A DNA stretch of 64,000 bases from Bacillus methanolicus PB1. Lineage in GTDB: Bacteria > Bacillota > Bacilli > Bacillales > Cytobacillaceae. The stretch covers positions 1-64,000 of the forward strand of contig NZ_AFEU01000003.1 in NCBI RefSeq assembly GCF_000262755.1. The letters run 5' to 3'. The notes under the pieces were generated by a model, which was not told where the DNA came from, did not search any database, and worked only from the letters and a program-made list of their open reading frames with translations. The position numbers and the translations under genes are program-made. Shown piece by piece: positions 36,007 through 45,879 of this stretch (within the stretch, counting starts at the first letter, position 1; every line of letters starts with the position of its first letter).

Positions 36007-36470
36007 CGAAATAACTAAGCCTAAAGTAGTTATTGATACCAATCTATTTGCAGACTATTGGTTTGCGGATAATGAAAATGTGAATTACATTTTTGATGAA
36101 ATTCTGTATAAGCGTAAAATTCACCTATTGTTTTCACAAGAAACAATAGGCGAATTAATGTATGCTATTAAGAGATTAATGAATAAGTTCAATATTCCAA
36201 ACGGTCAAAGTCTAGCAAACTTGAAAGAGATTGCTTATTTTTTTTATTATTCTGAGTCTGTAAATACAAAATATTTCACTGTAAATTGTAAATTATTGTA
36301 AAGATCCGGATGATGACATGTTTTTAGCATGTGGCATAGCTGGTCGTGCTAAATATATTATTAGTAGTGACGAAAAAAGTGGAATTCACAGTTTTAAATT
36401 TAATGGATTAAAAATAATGACTCCAAATGAATTTGTGGATCATTGGAAAACTGAATTTGAAACTAAATAA
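36002..36470 (+). pseudogene. PIN-domain toxin (VapC-like), frameshifted
   Basis: Codons from about 36005 read KPKVVIDTNLFADYWF, ETIGELMYAIKRLM and, after a frame change near 36290, KDPDDDMFLACGIAGRAKYIISSD then NEFVDHWK. The PIN acidic residues (D in VIDTN, E in ETIGEL, DPDDDMFL, SSDEK) are all present. A 10-bp tandem duplication (TATTGTAAAT/TTATTGTAAA) at about 36288-36305 causes the frameshift. The upstream in-frame stop leaves only ATT as a start. The toxin is probably inactive. Confidence 0.7.
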
Positions 36471-36472
36471 GT

Positions 36473-36500
36473 CGTCTTTATGTAAGACGTCTTTTATTTT
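36473..36500 (+). terminator. Terminator after the toxin remnant
   Basis: CGTCTT pairs with AAGACG, loop TATGT, followed by TCTTTTATTTTT. Confidence 0.7.
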
Positions 36501-36941
<441 letters not shown>

Positions 36942-36965
36942 AAAAAAGAGCGGCTTCTTCCGCTC
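36942..36965 (-). terminator. Terminator of the FabH-like gene (minus strand)
   Basis: GAGCGG (36948-36953) and CCGCTC (36960-36965); on the minus strand the stem is followed by TTTTTTG. It lies about 70 bp beyond the stop of the synthase gene. Confidence 0.75.
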
Positions 36966-37036
36966 CACCCTATTGTTTTTCCTTTATTTAAACAAAAGTC
37001 TTTATAGATAAATTATTAAGAAGTTTTATTTTCACC

Positions 37037-38020
37037 TTAAAGATTCCAATTGATAAACAATCCTGCATGTGCTAAACCGCCTCCGAAGCCATATAATAAA
37101 AGATTATTACCATTTCTTATTTTCCCTTCACGTACACCTTTATCTAATGACAATGGTATGGTTGCTGATGAAGTATTTCCATAATCCACCAAGCTATATA
37201 ATGTCCGTTCAATAGGAAACCCGCTTCTTTCACATATAGACTCAATCATTCTTAAATTTGCACTATGAGGAACAAACCAATCAACATCTTTTAAATCTAT
37301 TGAAGTGTTTTTCATAACAGATTGCATTCCTTTTGGTACGGTGGTAACAGCCCACTTGTATACCTCTCGGCCGTTTTGAACAATATAACCACTATTTATT
37401 AAGTCTTCATCGTTCATACGTTTAGACAGATTTGTACAATATAACTTATTTCCACTTTCTCCTTCTGAACCTAGATGTGAAGAAATAAAACTTGGTTGTT
37501 GTTCATCATATTCAACGAGAACTGCTCCTCCACCATCACCAAATAGTACACAGGTTGTTCTGTCTGTATAGTCAGTAATTTTAGATAATGTATCAGCACC
37601 GATAACAAGAATTTTCTTGTTTAAACCAGATGTTATCAACCCATTGGCTACATACAATCCATAAGTAAATCCCGCACAAGCAGCGTTTAAATCAATAGCC
37701 CCTGTGTTCTTAATATCTAACTTTGCTTGGATTAAAGAAGCTACGCTCGGAGTTTTGAAATCAGGAGTAAATGTACAGACGATAATCATATCAACATCAT
37801 CGACTGATTTATCGTATCGTTCCATTAAATTCTTTACAGCTTGACAACTTATATCACTTGTGAACTCTTCTTCATGTGCTATTCTTCGTTCTTTAATACC
37901 AGTTCGTTTAACAATCCATTCATTATTTGTTTCAACTATTTCTTCCAAATCGTAGTTTGTTAACCTTCTATCAGGAACATACGAACCTATTGCAGTAATA
38001 CGTGCTTTGGATTTAAACAA
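37037..38020 (-). CDS. 3-oxoacyl-ACP synthase III (FabH/KAS III family)
   Basis: A 327-residue condensing enzyme. The catalytic Cys is in DLNAACAGFTYGL, His in VDWFVPHSANLRM and Asn in VDYGNTSSATIPL. It resembles the second FabH of bacilli (FabHB/YhfB) and may start branched fatty acid chains or a specialised product. TTG or ATG starts are close; the first codon is chosen with AGGTGATTTTTC upstream. The region around it is accessory, and the broken decarboxylase next door suggests a former biosynthetic cluster. Confidence 0.85.
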   Translation of the reverse strand: MFKSKARITAIGSYVPDRRLTNYDLEEIVETNNEWIVKRTGIKERRIAHEEEFTSDISCQAVKNLMERYDKSVDDVDMIIVCTFTPDFKTPSVASLIQAKLDIKNTGAIDLNAACAGFTYGLYVANGLITSGLNKKILVIGADTLSKITDYTDRTTCVLFGDGGGAVLVEYDEQQPSFISSHLGSEGESGNKLYCTNLSKRMNDEDLINSGYIVQNGREVYKWAVTTVPKGMQSVMKNTSIDLKDVDWFVPHSANLRMIESICERSGFPIERTLYSLVDYGNTSSATIPLSLDKGVREGKIRNGNNLLLYGFGGGLAHAGLFINWNL

Positions 38021-38182
38021 AGAAAAATCACCTCACTTTATATTTTATACTTATTTTATCATCTATTCCTATGACTTGGTAATAATTCTTAATGAAATTT
38101 CCTAAATGTATAAAAATACTTCCGCTCTAAGATGCATGACCTGCATCATTTCTATCAAGGATTGCTTGAACTTCATGTTTGG

Positions 38183-38996
38183 TTACACCAAACGGTCAGA
38201 TTCTATGTAAAGATGTTCTGGATGCGGGTGGCTGAGAAAGTCATGATGGGAAATAGCCCATCCGTACGCTCCCGCATAACTGAAGAGAAGAATATCTCCA
38301 ACCCGCACACTTGGAACTACTATTTCTCTTGCAAGAATGTCGTTAGGAGTACACAGCTCCCCGGCTACAGTAATGACCGTCTCGTTTACTTCAGGACGTT
38401 CAAAGGGGTATAACACTTTCTATTGGAACAATTGTAAAAGGATGGCTCTGTTTCCAAGCCGCCGGGAGTCTAAGATGATGGATTCCCCCGCGAACAACAC
38501 AGAAGTATTTGCCATGGTTTTGTTTAATATCCAATACCTCCGCTGCATAATATCCGCAAGAAGAAGTGATATAGCGTCCACATTCGAACAGTAACTTCCA
38601 ACTGCAGTCGCGATGTTTTTCAAGTGTTTTTTCCAAACGATTCGTAAAGTCCCCCCAGTTAAAAAGGTAGTTAATTCCGATGCCACCGCCTACATTTAAA
38701 TAGGAAATATCTATGTTCCACTCCGCTCCCCACCTTTTTGACGTTTCAAAACAATGGTCCATAAAATCTGCGTCGGTTTTAGAATCGCAGTTATTAGATA
38801 TTGCGTGAAAATGAAAACCGAGAAGCCTTACGTTTGGCAAACTTTTTGCTAAAGCAATTGCATGAGGGATTGCTATTTCAACAATTCCAAATTGTGTTGG
38901 TACACCTGCCATATTCAATTGCGCGTTTGGAACGGAATTTCGGAGATTGACACGTAGTAAAATGGATACGCTTGTCCCTTTTTGACTGGCAATGTG
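38183..38996 (-). pseudogene. PLP-dependent decarboxylase (Orn/DAP type) remnant
   Basis: Two frames joined by a frameshift at about 38405. The longer one has RVNLRNSVPNAQLNMAG, PTQFGI, LLGFHFHAISNNCD, YLNVGGGIGINY and LFECGRYITSSCGYYAAEV, all marks of the fold-III PLP decarboxylases (GGG and EPGR-like motifs). The other contains the C-terminal VVPSVRVGDILLFSYAGAYGW. The N-terminal domain with the PLP lysine is lost at the start of the CRISPR array. Similar enzymes occur in siderophore or polyamine pathways. Confidence 0.7.
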
Positions 38997-39014
38997 ACAT
39001 CACTTGTTCCACTT

Positions 39015-40105
39015 ATTTCAATCCAAGCATCCATGTTGGATGCGACATAATCCCATGTTGTTAAAGTCATTTACATATTGATTTCAATCCACGCATCCAT
39101 GTAGGATGCGACCGGAAAGCCCATTAAGCTCAGAGCGTTGCCAATCATTTCAATCCACGCATCCATGTAGGATGCGACCCCAAGCAAGCCGATGAGTTTT
39201 CGTTGAGTTCACCGAATTTCAATCCACGCATCCATGTAGGATGCGACGGGCAATGAGCGATATTAAAGACGATTGGGTGCGGATTTCAATCCACGCATCC
39301 ATGTAGGATGCGACTGATATAGCCGGGAATGTGGCGCTCAACGTTCAAATTTCAATCCACGCATCCATGTAGGAGCGACGCAAAAATGTTTCATTTGTAG
39401 GATTGATAAGCATATATTTCAATCCACGCATCCATGTAGGATGCGACTCAATCCTCTTTCCTAATCGCTCTCCGCAAGCATCAATTTCAATCCACGCATC
39501 CATGTAGGATGCGACGTGTTCCGGATGGAGTTCCCCTATACTTCCCGGAAATTTCAATCCACGCATCCATGTAGGATGCGACCCAAGAGCCAATCAAACT
39601 CATGCTTGAACAGCAGATTTCAATCCACGCATCCATGTAGGATGCGACGCTTTCACAATTATGAAGTCCTAATGCACATTACATTTCAATCCACGCATCC
39701 ATGTAGGATGCGACTTGTGCTTAGTTGAGTTAGGTCTACTTTGTGAATATTTCAATCCACGCATCCATGTAGGATGCGACCGATAAAAGCAAATGGGGGT
39801 TATAAGATTTTCAATCCACGCATCCATGTAGGATGCGACATCGAGGCTATTTTGACGGAGAAAAATTCGTTCCATTTCAATCCACGCATCCATGTAGGAT
39901 GCGACTGATCATTCCACTTGGTTTAATTTTTTATTAGAAAATTTCAATCCACGCATCCATGTAGGATGCGACTTCTCGGTGTAGTAGTTTAATAGATTTA
40001 CGGAAAATTTCAATCCACGCATCCATGTAGGATGCGACGGTATGAAGAAATGAAAAATTACGGACTTAACGATATTTCAATCCACGCATCCATGTAGGAT
40101 GCGAC
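39015..40105 (-). CRISPR. Type I-C CRISPR array, 17 repeats and 16 spacers
   Basis: The repeat is 32 bp; on the minus strand it begins GTCGCATCCTACATGGATGC and ends GTGGATTGAAAT, the normal type I-C form with an internal palindrome. Repeats start at 39015, 39081, 39147, 39216, 39283, 39349, 39416, 39484, 39551, 39617, 39683, 39749, 39808, 39874, 39941, 40007 and 40074. Spacers are 34-37 bp except one of 27 bp (39781-39807). The copy at 39015 has two mismatches and marks the trailer end. The copy at 39349 lacks one base. Transcription runs from the cas2 side, so the leader is at 40106-40274. Confidence 0.97.
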
Positions 40106-40161
40106 AGCGATTTTTGATCAAAATAACTGTTAATTAATGTTATTTTGATCAAAAAATCGCT
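40106..40161. repeat. 22-bp inverted repeat abutting the array leader end
   Basis: AGCGATTTTTGATCAAAATAAC is 22 bp, split here: AGCGATTTTTG then ATCAAAATAAC (40106-40127). It is matched by the complement at 40139-40161 with one extra A. The spacer is TGTTAATTAAT. The first repeat starts at the very next base. In pre-crRNA it could form a long hairpin in front of repeat 1. Its role is unknown. Confidence 0.85.
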
Positions 40162-40274
40162 ATTTTCTTTATTAAGAATAAAGAACTTTATTATAAAAAT
40201 ATTAAATTTGGCCAAAAGATATCAATTTTGAGGTGCGAATATATCAGAAAATTTATGTACGCTACACATTCGCA

Positions 40275-40565
40275 CTAAAAAATTAAAGGTCCCTCTAAAT
40301 CAACTGATGGTTTTACACCAATATGTTCCACTTTTGACTTATAATTATTACCTAACTGATAGAATCTGAGGCTATCTTGTTCCTCATCAATAATATTTGC
40401 AAGTTCTATTTTTAAAGAGGCAAATTGAGTGGAATCTACAATACATTCAAATACCGAATTTTGGACGCGCTGACCATAGTTTTGACATACTTTTGAAACT
40501 TTCCTCAGTCTTTTTTGTCCTGCGCTGCTAACAGTACTTACATCATACGTAATTAATACCAACAA
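40275..40565 (-). CDS. cas2: CRISPR-associated endonuclease Cas2
   Basis: A 96-residue Cas2 (LITYDVST opening, RVQNSVFEC core), forming with Cas1 the spacer integration complex. The type I-C order puts it nearest the array, as here. The hairpin GTGCGAAT/ATTCGCAC (40233-40275) overlaps its stop. Cas1 ends 9 bp upstream. Confidence 0.95.
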   Translation of the reverse strand: MLVLITYDVSTVSSAGQKRLRKVSKVCQNYGQRVQNSVFECIVDSTQFASLKIELANIIDEEQDSLRFYQLGNNYKSKVEHIGVKPSVDLEGPLIF

Positions 40566-40574
40566 ATGTTACAC

Positions 40575-41606
40575 CTACTTCCATAAAAAAGGTGGGTACT
40601 CATCTAAGTCGTCACGTAAATGGCGCGCTAAAAGTAAGGCTTGTGCATGTGGCACTAACCTCCAGGATATTTTTTCACCAAGGTATGGATGGGTTATCTT
40701 TTCCTGCTTTTTATTTTGCCAAGCCGCCAAAAATTTCTTTCTTGCTTCATCTGTCATGATAACAGCTCCGTTTTCCTTTTTAAGAAAATCTTCTGAGTTA
40801 ACAACTTTTTTATTGATTAATGACAAGACAAATCTATCGGCATATACACCCCGCAGTTCTTCCATAACATCCAAAGCTAAAGATACTCTCCCGGGCCGAT
40901 CTCGATGCAAAAAACCTACATATGCATCTAGCCCTACACCTTCTAACGCTGACGCCATATCATTGGCTAATAACGTGTAAGCAAATGAAAGCATAGCATT
41001 CAAGTTATCTAACGGCGGCCTGCGCGAACGATGGTGAAAACAAAAATCATCTTTTTGCTGTAATATCATCTGATTAAATAATTTATTGTAACTTATGGCT
41101 GCTTGGCCTTCCAAACCTCTTAGTCTTTCTAAATCCTCGCACTTTCTTACCTCAAGAATAATAGATGACAAATATCGGGAAACTTCTTTGAATTGGGCCA
41201 CATCGACTCGCAATGGATAATCTCTTGTCATTCTTTCAATCATCCATTTATGATTGTAAATCTTGCCGATGATAAAATTCCGAGCAATTTTCGCGGACAT
41301 GACTTCATCATCCGATACCCGATATTGTTTCTTTCTTAAAACTACATTTCCCTTGCTTTTACCGACTACTCTTGCAAGAAATCGGCCGTTCATCGTGAAA
41401 AATACTAATGAAATATTTCTTTCCGCACAATAACCCATTAAAGACGGGCTTGCACCGGTGTAGCCAAAGGAAACTACCGATTCTAAATTATGAAGCGGTA
41501 GTCTCCCCAACATTTCTTGTTCCTTGAGAAGAACAATATTATCTCCATCTAACGATAAATACACGTCAGGTTGAGTGATGAATAACGTATTCAAAAGTTT
41601 TTTCAT
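40575..41606 (-). CDS. cas1: CRISPR-associated endonuclease Cas1, type I-C
   Basis: A 343-residue Cas1. The N-terminal beta domain is followed by the catalytic helical domain with LRGLEGQAAISYNKLF, RRPPLDNLNAMLSFAYTLL, VGLDAYVGFLHRDRPGRVSLALDVMEELR. The expected acidic and His metal ligands are in these blocks. Together with Cas2 it inserts new spacers. Its start overlaps the Cas4 stop by 4 bp. Confidence 0.95.
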   Translation of the reverse strand: MKKLLNTLFITQPDVYLSLDGDNIVLLKEQEMLGRLPLHNLESVVSFGYTGASPSLMGYCAERNISLVFFTMNGRFLARVVGKSKGNVVLRKKQYRVSDDEVMSAKIARNFIIGKIYNHKWMIERMTRDYPLRVDVAQFKEVSRYLSSIILEVRKCEDLERLRGLEGQAAISYNKLFNQMILQQKDDFCFHHRSRRPPLDNLNAMLSFAYTLLANDMASALEGVGLDAYVGFLHRDRPGRVSLALDVMEELRGVYADRFVLSLINKKVVNSEDFLKKENGAVIMTDEARKKFLAAWQNKKQEKITHPYLGEKISWRLVPHAQALLLARHLRDDLDEYPPFLWK

Positions 41607-42274
41607 TCGTTGATCTTCCCTTCAATGTAACTTTTGACAGTTCGTTTATTCATTAAATTCGGTAAACATAAATTTTGAAGGGAACAGTTTTTGCAAAAAG
41701 AACCTGTCTTTACTTTAGGTGTATACCTTCGCTTATAATAATCTTGCATTTCTGCGACTATGGACCTTACTTTATTTTTTTTATTTTCTGTCAGAGGGAC
41801 TTCCACTCTATGTTTAATTTCATGATAGAACACGTATCCTATATTGATTTCACAGAGTAACATTTCCTCTAAGCACATAGCTTGTGCTGTTAATTGCAAA
41901 ACATCTGAATCGTTCATTTTTGGTTTTCCGCGTTTATATTCAACAGGATATGCAACGTATTTTCCTTCCGTGCCATCTATTTCAACACTGCTGTCATCTT
42001 TAATAAACTCTACCACATCACAAATACCTGTTATTTTAAGCTCATTTGATTTTATAGGCATTGCGCGAACAATCAGTTTATTCCCGCGCTTCTCTCTCGT
42101 AAATGGCTTGTCCGCATTTCGATGGAGGTATTGCCCTTCAATGGTTCTTACGTTTTCTTCCCATTGTTGTTCAATATGAATTAAAGCCCACTGGCGTTTG
42201 CAAAATTGAAAGTGCTGAATACCAGACAGCATAAGATAATTGTTTTCTTCATCATAATCCATCGATGACATCAA
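41603..42274 (-). CDS. cas4: CRISPR-associated exonuclease Cas4
   Basis: A 223-residue Cas4 of the RecB-like nuclease family. It shows GIQHFQFCKRQWALIHIE (first Cys), the PD-(D/E)xK part YPVEYKRGKPKM, a QLTAQAMCLEEML helix and the C-terminal cluster CKNCSLQNLC. It trims pre-spacers and helps select the PAM. Overlaps cas7 by 23 bp. Confidence 0.95.
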   Translation of the reverse strand: MMSSMDYDEENNYLMLSGIQHFQFCKRQWALIHIEQQWEENVRTIEGQYLHRNADKPFTREKRGNKLIVRAMPIKSNELKITGICDVVEFIKDDSSVEIDGTEGKYVAYPVEYKRGKPKMNDSDVLQLTAQAMCLEEMLLCEINIGYVFYHEIKHRVEVPLTENKKNKVRSIVAEMQDYYKRRYTPKVKTGSFCKNCSLQNLCLPNLMNKRTVKSYIEGKINE

Positions 42275-43121
42275 CTTTTAAACCTTCCAATTCATTTAAA
42301 GTAATTGTATAATCGTCAATCGTTTTTGGTTCTTCCACATTCCGTTGAATATTCAATAAGCGATGTACTTTTGCGGAAGAATATTGACCATATTTGGAAT
42401 TATGCTCCCACCAGTAAACCTTATGCACCTCCATGCTTCCATCGGGTCTGGCAGCTGATAAGTCATTTTCAAACAATGTAACAAGCGCCTGTTTAATTTT
42501 TTCTGCGTCTTCATTTGTAAATCCCGTTTTTTCGGCTAACTGTGTATTAATACTGCCGTAAAAAACATAAACTCCGAAGTCTACACGGTGTTTCATCCCC
42601 ATCGTATCGGAACCTTTTTCCTTCCCAGGCTCAGAATTCACACTTTTCGTAATTTGCATACTAGTAATATCAATTGGATCTACACTTGTTGCTGTATGAA
42701 TAGACACTGGTCCTCTTACGCCGACGGAGACACCTGCGCCCTTACCTGTACCTTTGAACGCGAAAACTTGACCAAAACTTCGGACATCCATCCATTCTTT
42801 ACAAGCAATGGCTGCAAACTCTTCACTTGAACTATCTTTCGATTTTAGTATTTTATCTAGTTCTGGATTAGCTTCAGCACGTTCTCTTAGACTTTTGAAA
42901 TGATCTATTTTTCTATCATTTGCTTGAACAAAAATAGCTTCCCCCATATCTTGCAGGCGATTTCTAATTTTTCGTTTAATGGCTACATCTGAAATTTCCC
43001 CATGTCCATCGTAATTTTGTCTTGGTCGATTGCCGTTTAACGGATCTCCATTTGGATTGGCTTTTGTAACCGATAAAACAACAGCAAAATCAATTTTATG
43101 GTCTAAAATGGTCATAGTCAT
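42252..43121 (-). CDS. cas7: Cas7 (Csd2), type I-C Cascade backbone
   Basis: A 289-residue RAMP protein binding the crRNA in repeated copies. Csd2 marks are SVTKANPNGDPLNGNRPRQ, SDVAIKRKIRNRLQD and DVRSFGQVFAFKGTG, then GVRGPVSIH. Start ATG with AGGAGGAAATG. It lies between Cas8c and Cas4. Confidence 0.95.
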   Translation of the reverse strand: MTMTILDHKIDFAVVLSVTKANPNGDPLNGNRPRQNYDGHGEISDVAIKRKIRNRLQDMGEAIFVQANDRKIDHFKSLRERAEANPELDKILKSKDSSSEEFAAIACKEWMDVRSFGQVFAFKGTGKGAGVSVGVRGPVSIHTATSVDPIDITSMQITKSVNSEPGKEKGSDTMGMKHRVDFGVYVFYGSINTQLAEKTGFTNEDAEKIKQALVTLFENDLSAARPDGSMEVHKVYWWEHNSKYGQYSSAKVHRLLNIQRNVEEPKTIDDYTITLNELEGLKVDVIDGL

Positions 43122-43130
43122 TTCCTCCTT

Positions 43131-45020
43131 CTAATTGGATGTTTCTTTTGTCCCGTCATTTTTTTGATATAATTCATGACGTTGACTGTAAAAACCTAAT
43201 AAATATTTGCCGGATAATGGTTTATTATTAAAATCATCAAAATTTATTTTGGAAGCAACTTCATCTATTAATTTGGATAAATATAAACCTTTTGTTCCTA
43301 GTCTTGCTTGGTAAGGCTGCAGACTATCTTGAATAGTTTTCCATGTTCTTGCAGGATGTTTAGAAAAAGAGTTCATATATCGAATAGCGTTAGTGGATCG
43401 TGTTTCATCAGATCCTAAGGCACGTCTTTCCAAAACATCTGCAATCGCTAATAAACGGCCGAATAAATAATCTCGGTCATGATTTTCTGTATCTAATGCC
43501 ACATCATATCCCTCCTGTTTATTGATCAAAGCACATGTAATGCTCAATGTTTTTTCCCATTCCCACTTCTCCATCGCAACAGGATTGGAAGCACGATAAA
43601 AAGCGCTTTTGACAATGTCTAACGGGATTTTTTGATCATCTACAATGCAAGGAAGCATACGTTCCATTAAACCTTTCACTACTTTGTTACTCGCATTCGG
43701 TCCATAGGCAGCATAGGCGATATCTTTCGTTGCCGGAGCACCATAAAATAAAACATAACGATTATTTTCATCTTTGCGGTATTGATGTCTCCATACACAT
43801 GTCGAGTGCCACTTGATGAGCCTCTCTAAGTAAAGTTCCTTATTCATATTTCGATAATAAAGGACCGCCAATCGACCTGTAGTGGCTGAATCAAGGATCA
43901 TAATATTAACGTTCGACTCAGAAGTTAAATCATTTCTATAGCCATCTAAAGCTTTCGCAAATTCTTTTGCAAATTCTTGATTGGTATAAGACTTCCTTTC
44001 CATTTTTTCTATTTGTGTTGGATCCATCGAAAAAAGATCAAAGGCATCTTCTGTAGGATCAGGAGTTTCAATGTCTCTGTTTTCCCATACAAGGAAAACG
44101 CGCTGATCAACGATTTTCCCTTGGCGATTGATCAGCCATTTTAGTGCATTATGTGCTTTTTGGGATACTTCATAACTAATGCATGCGACTTCATTGTTTT
44201 GACTGAAACGTCCTCTAAACGTGAAACCGCTTGTATCATTCGCTGAAATTAATTTCGCTTTATCAGCAGCATTTCTTATTTTGTTTGCATGTTTATCAGT
44301 GCTTGGCAATCTTTTTCCTGTCACATAGCAAAGATCTTCGTCGCTTAACAAATCTTTATAATACTGAATGAAAGATTCATACATCTCATGATCTTTCCAC
44401 ACCTTCGTTAGTATTTTATTTGGTGAATAAACATTAAATCTGACAAAAGCGCTTTCTTGACCGCCGGTAATAACTGAGAATATAGGGGGTTTATCGCCAT
44501 ACATGGACTCAGCTTTTTTATCCCATTTGTCTATTAAATGGCCGTCATCATCCAACCATATAATATTGGCATTCACTAAATCCCGAATTAATTGTTTCTT
44601 GCTTAAATAAGTATAAATACTCTTGACCTTCGCATGGGCATATGGCGATTTCGCCCATTCTTCCAGTTGCTTGATATAGTATGTAAACGGTTCTTCATTT
44701 TTGATGTTCCCGCCGTATGCGACAAAATCACCTGCCACATAGCTTAACTTATCATGAAGTGGATAAGGTGCAATTTTGGATCCGGCTCGATTAGCTGAAT
44801 CTTCTGTACAGGGAATTAAAGTATTAGCATCATTTTTATCAATTACAGCTGCCGAATGAAATTCTCCATCTTCGGTAATTTGCACTTCGATGTGGGCAGT
44901 TTGCGTTGTGTGGGAAATTGGCAACAGCGTAAATTCTTGATCGTTATACTTTTTTTCAATTTCTCCAACCCGGTCTAAATTAGATTCATAAGTTTCATAT
45001 AAATTCAATAACCAGCTCAT
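43131..45020 (-). CDS. cas8c: Cas8c (Csd1), type I-C Cascade large subunit
   Basis: A 629-residue large subunit involved in PAM recognition and, in type I-C, also encoding a small-subunit product internally. Csd1-like segments include the N-terminal SWLLNLYETY, SVITGGQESAFVRFN, CYVTGKR and QGKIVDQRVFLVWENRDIETPDP. An internal start for the small Cas11c, known in type I-C, is plausible but was not pinned down. The stop of cas5 abuts its start. Confidence 0.92.
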   Translation of the reverse strand: MSWLLNLYETYESNLDRVGEIEKKYNDQEFTLLPISHTTQTAHIEVQITEDGEFHSAAVIDKNDANTLIPCTEDSANRAGSKIAPYPLHDKLSYVAGDFVAYGGNIKNEEPFTYYIKQLEEWAKSPYAHAKVKSIYTYLSKKQLIRDLVNANIIWLDDDGHLIDKWDKKAESMYGDKPPIFSVITGGQESAFVRFNVYSPNKILTKVWKDHEMYESFIQYYKDLLSDEDLCYVTGKRLPSTDKHANKIRNAADKAKLISANDTSGFTFRGRFSQNNEVACISYEVSQKAHNALKWLINRQGKIVDQRVFLVWENRDIETPDPTEDAFDLFSMDPTQIEKMERKSYTNQEFAKEFAKALDGYRNDLTSESNVNIMILDSATTGRLAVLYYRNMNKELYLERLIKWHSTCVWRHQYRKDENNRYVLFYGAPATKDIAYAAYGPNASNKVVKGLMERMLPCIVDDQKIPLDIVKSAFYRASNPVAMEKWEWEKTLSITCALINKQEGYDVALDTENHDRDYLFGRLLAIADVLERRALGSDETRSTNAIRYMNSFSKHPARTWKTIQDSLQPYQARLGTKGLYLSKLIDEVASKINFDDFNNKPLSGKYLLGFYSQRHELYQKNDGTKETSN

Positions 45021-45737
45021 TTAGTCACCCCCTTTTTCTATTTTACTTAATAGTTCATCTGCAGATTCGACATTGGTTTCATCGAAATGCTTCGGTTCCA
45101 TATCCGTGATTTTTCGGATTTGGATACACTCGTCAGGCCGAATAAATTGAATGACACCGTTTTTCATCACCGGATTCCATAGACGCACTTCCATTTCATT
45201 TCTGGCGGTTTCATCCGGATAATTAATCCCGTGAACCATGGTGCCGAAATGAATTTCTTCATATTGGTCATAGAAACCTTCGCCTTCCCCGAATTTACAA
45301 GGTTCTACATATGCTTGACATTCTCGGGTGCCTAGAAAAATATCTCTTCTGCCGCCAGCTTTAAGGGAGCGTTTAAGAATGTTATGATGCTTTTTTTCGT
45401 TGCGGTCAAAAGCCAAATCCGGACGATGAGGGTTAAAAATAAAATGAGCCTTCACTTGGTATCGCACATCTTTTAGATAGGTGTAATGGGCAAGCGTATT
45501 CCCGCCGCCATATTCAATTGGCCGAATTCCTTTCGATTCCATGCGTATCGGATTCATCACACGAACTGCATCTACAATCATAAGCAGTGTAGGTTTCCAG
45601 TAAATGGATTCGACAATCCCCTTGAGTGCTTGATAAGTAGGTACTTGGTAGGACAGTTTTTCTCCGCCCATTTTCGTCAGCGGATCTGTAAACAAGGCAT
45701 ATTTTCCGAATACTTCGAATTCAATGGCATTCCTCAT
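45021..45737 (-). CDS. cas5: Cas5c (Cas5d), crRNA-processing RAMP
   Basis: A 238-residue RAMP that replaces Cas6 in type I-C: it cleaves the pre-crRNA and stays on the 5' handle. Features are [53 protein letters not shown] and [14 protein letters not shown]. First gene of the cas5-8-7-4-1-2 operon. ATG follows AAGGGGGTGAATTT. A promoter-like pair lies just upstream. Confidence 0.93.
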   Translation of the reverse strand: MRNAIEFEVFGKYALFTDPLTKMGGEKLSYQVPTYQALKGIVESIYWKPTLLMIVDAVRVMNPIRMESKGIRPIEYGGGNTLAHYTYLKDVRYQVKAHFIFNPHRPDLAFDRNEKKHHNILKRSLKAGGRRDIFLGTRECQAYVEPCKFGEGEGFYDQYEEIHFGTMVHGINYPDETARNEMEVRLWNPVMKNGVIQFIRPDECIQIRKITDMEPKHFDETNVESADELLSKIEKGGD

Positions 45738-45773
45738 AAATTCACCCCCTTTCTAAAGTTTTCCAACAATTAA

Positions 45774-45802
45774 ATGGTACCTATTTCCTATATTTTTTTC
45801 AA
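45774..45802 (-). promoter_or_regulatory. Promoter-like sequence for the cas5 operon
   Basis: On the minus strand TTGAAA (45797-45802) and TACCAT (45774-45779) are 17 bp apart. A terminator on the far side (45850) separates it from cas3, which supports a separate start here. Confidence 0.35.
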
Positions 45803-45844
45803 TAGTTAAATTATTCACCTATATAATCTAGGATAAAAAATATT

Positions 45845-45879
45845 AAAAAACCTATCTTAAAAAGAGATAGGTTTTTTTA
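45845..45879. terminator. Bidirectional terminator between cas3 and cas5
   Basis: ACCTATCT (45850-45857) pairs with AGATAGGT (45865-45872), flanked by A6 and T7 runs. It overlaps the cas3 stop and would end cas3 transcription on the minus strand. Confidence 0.75.

Noticed and set aside
39345-39893. Several open frames with repeated MDAWIE-like segments
   Set aside because: They are translations of CRISPR repeats, not genes.
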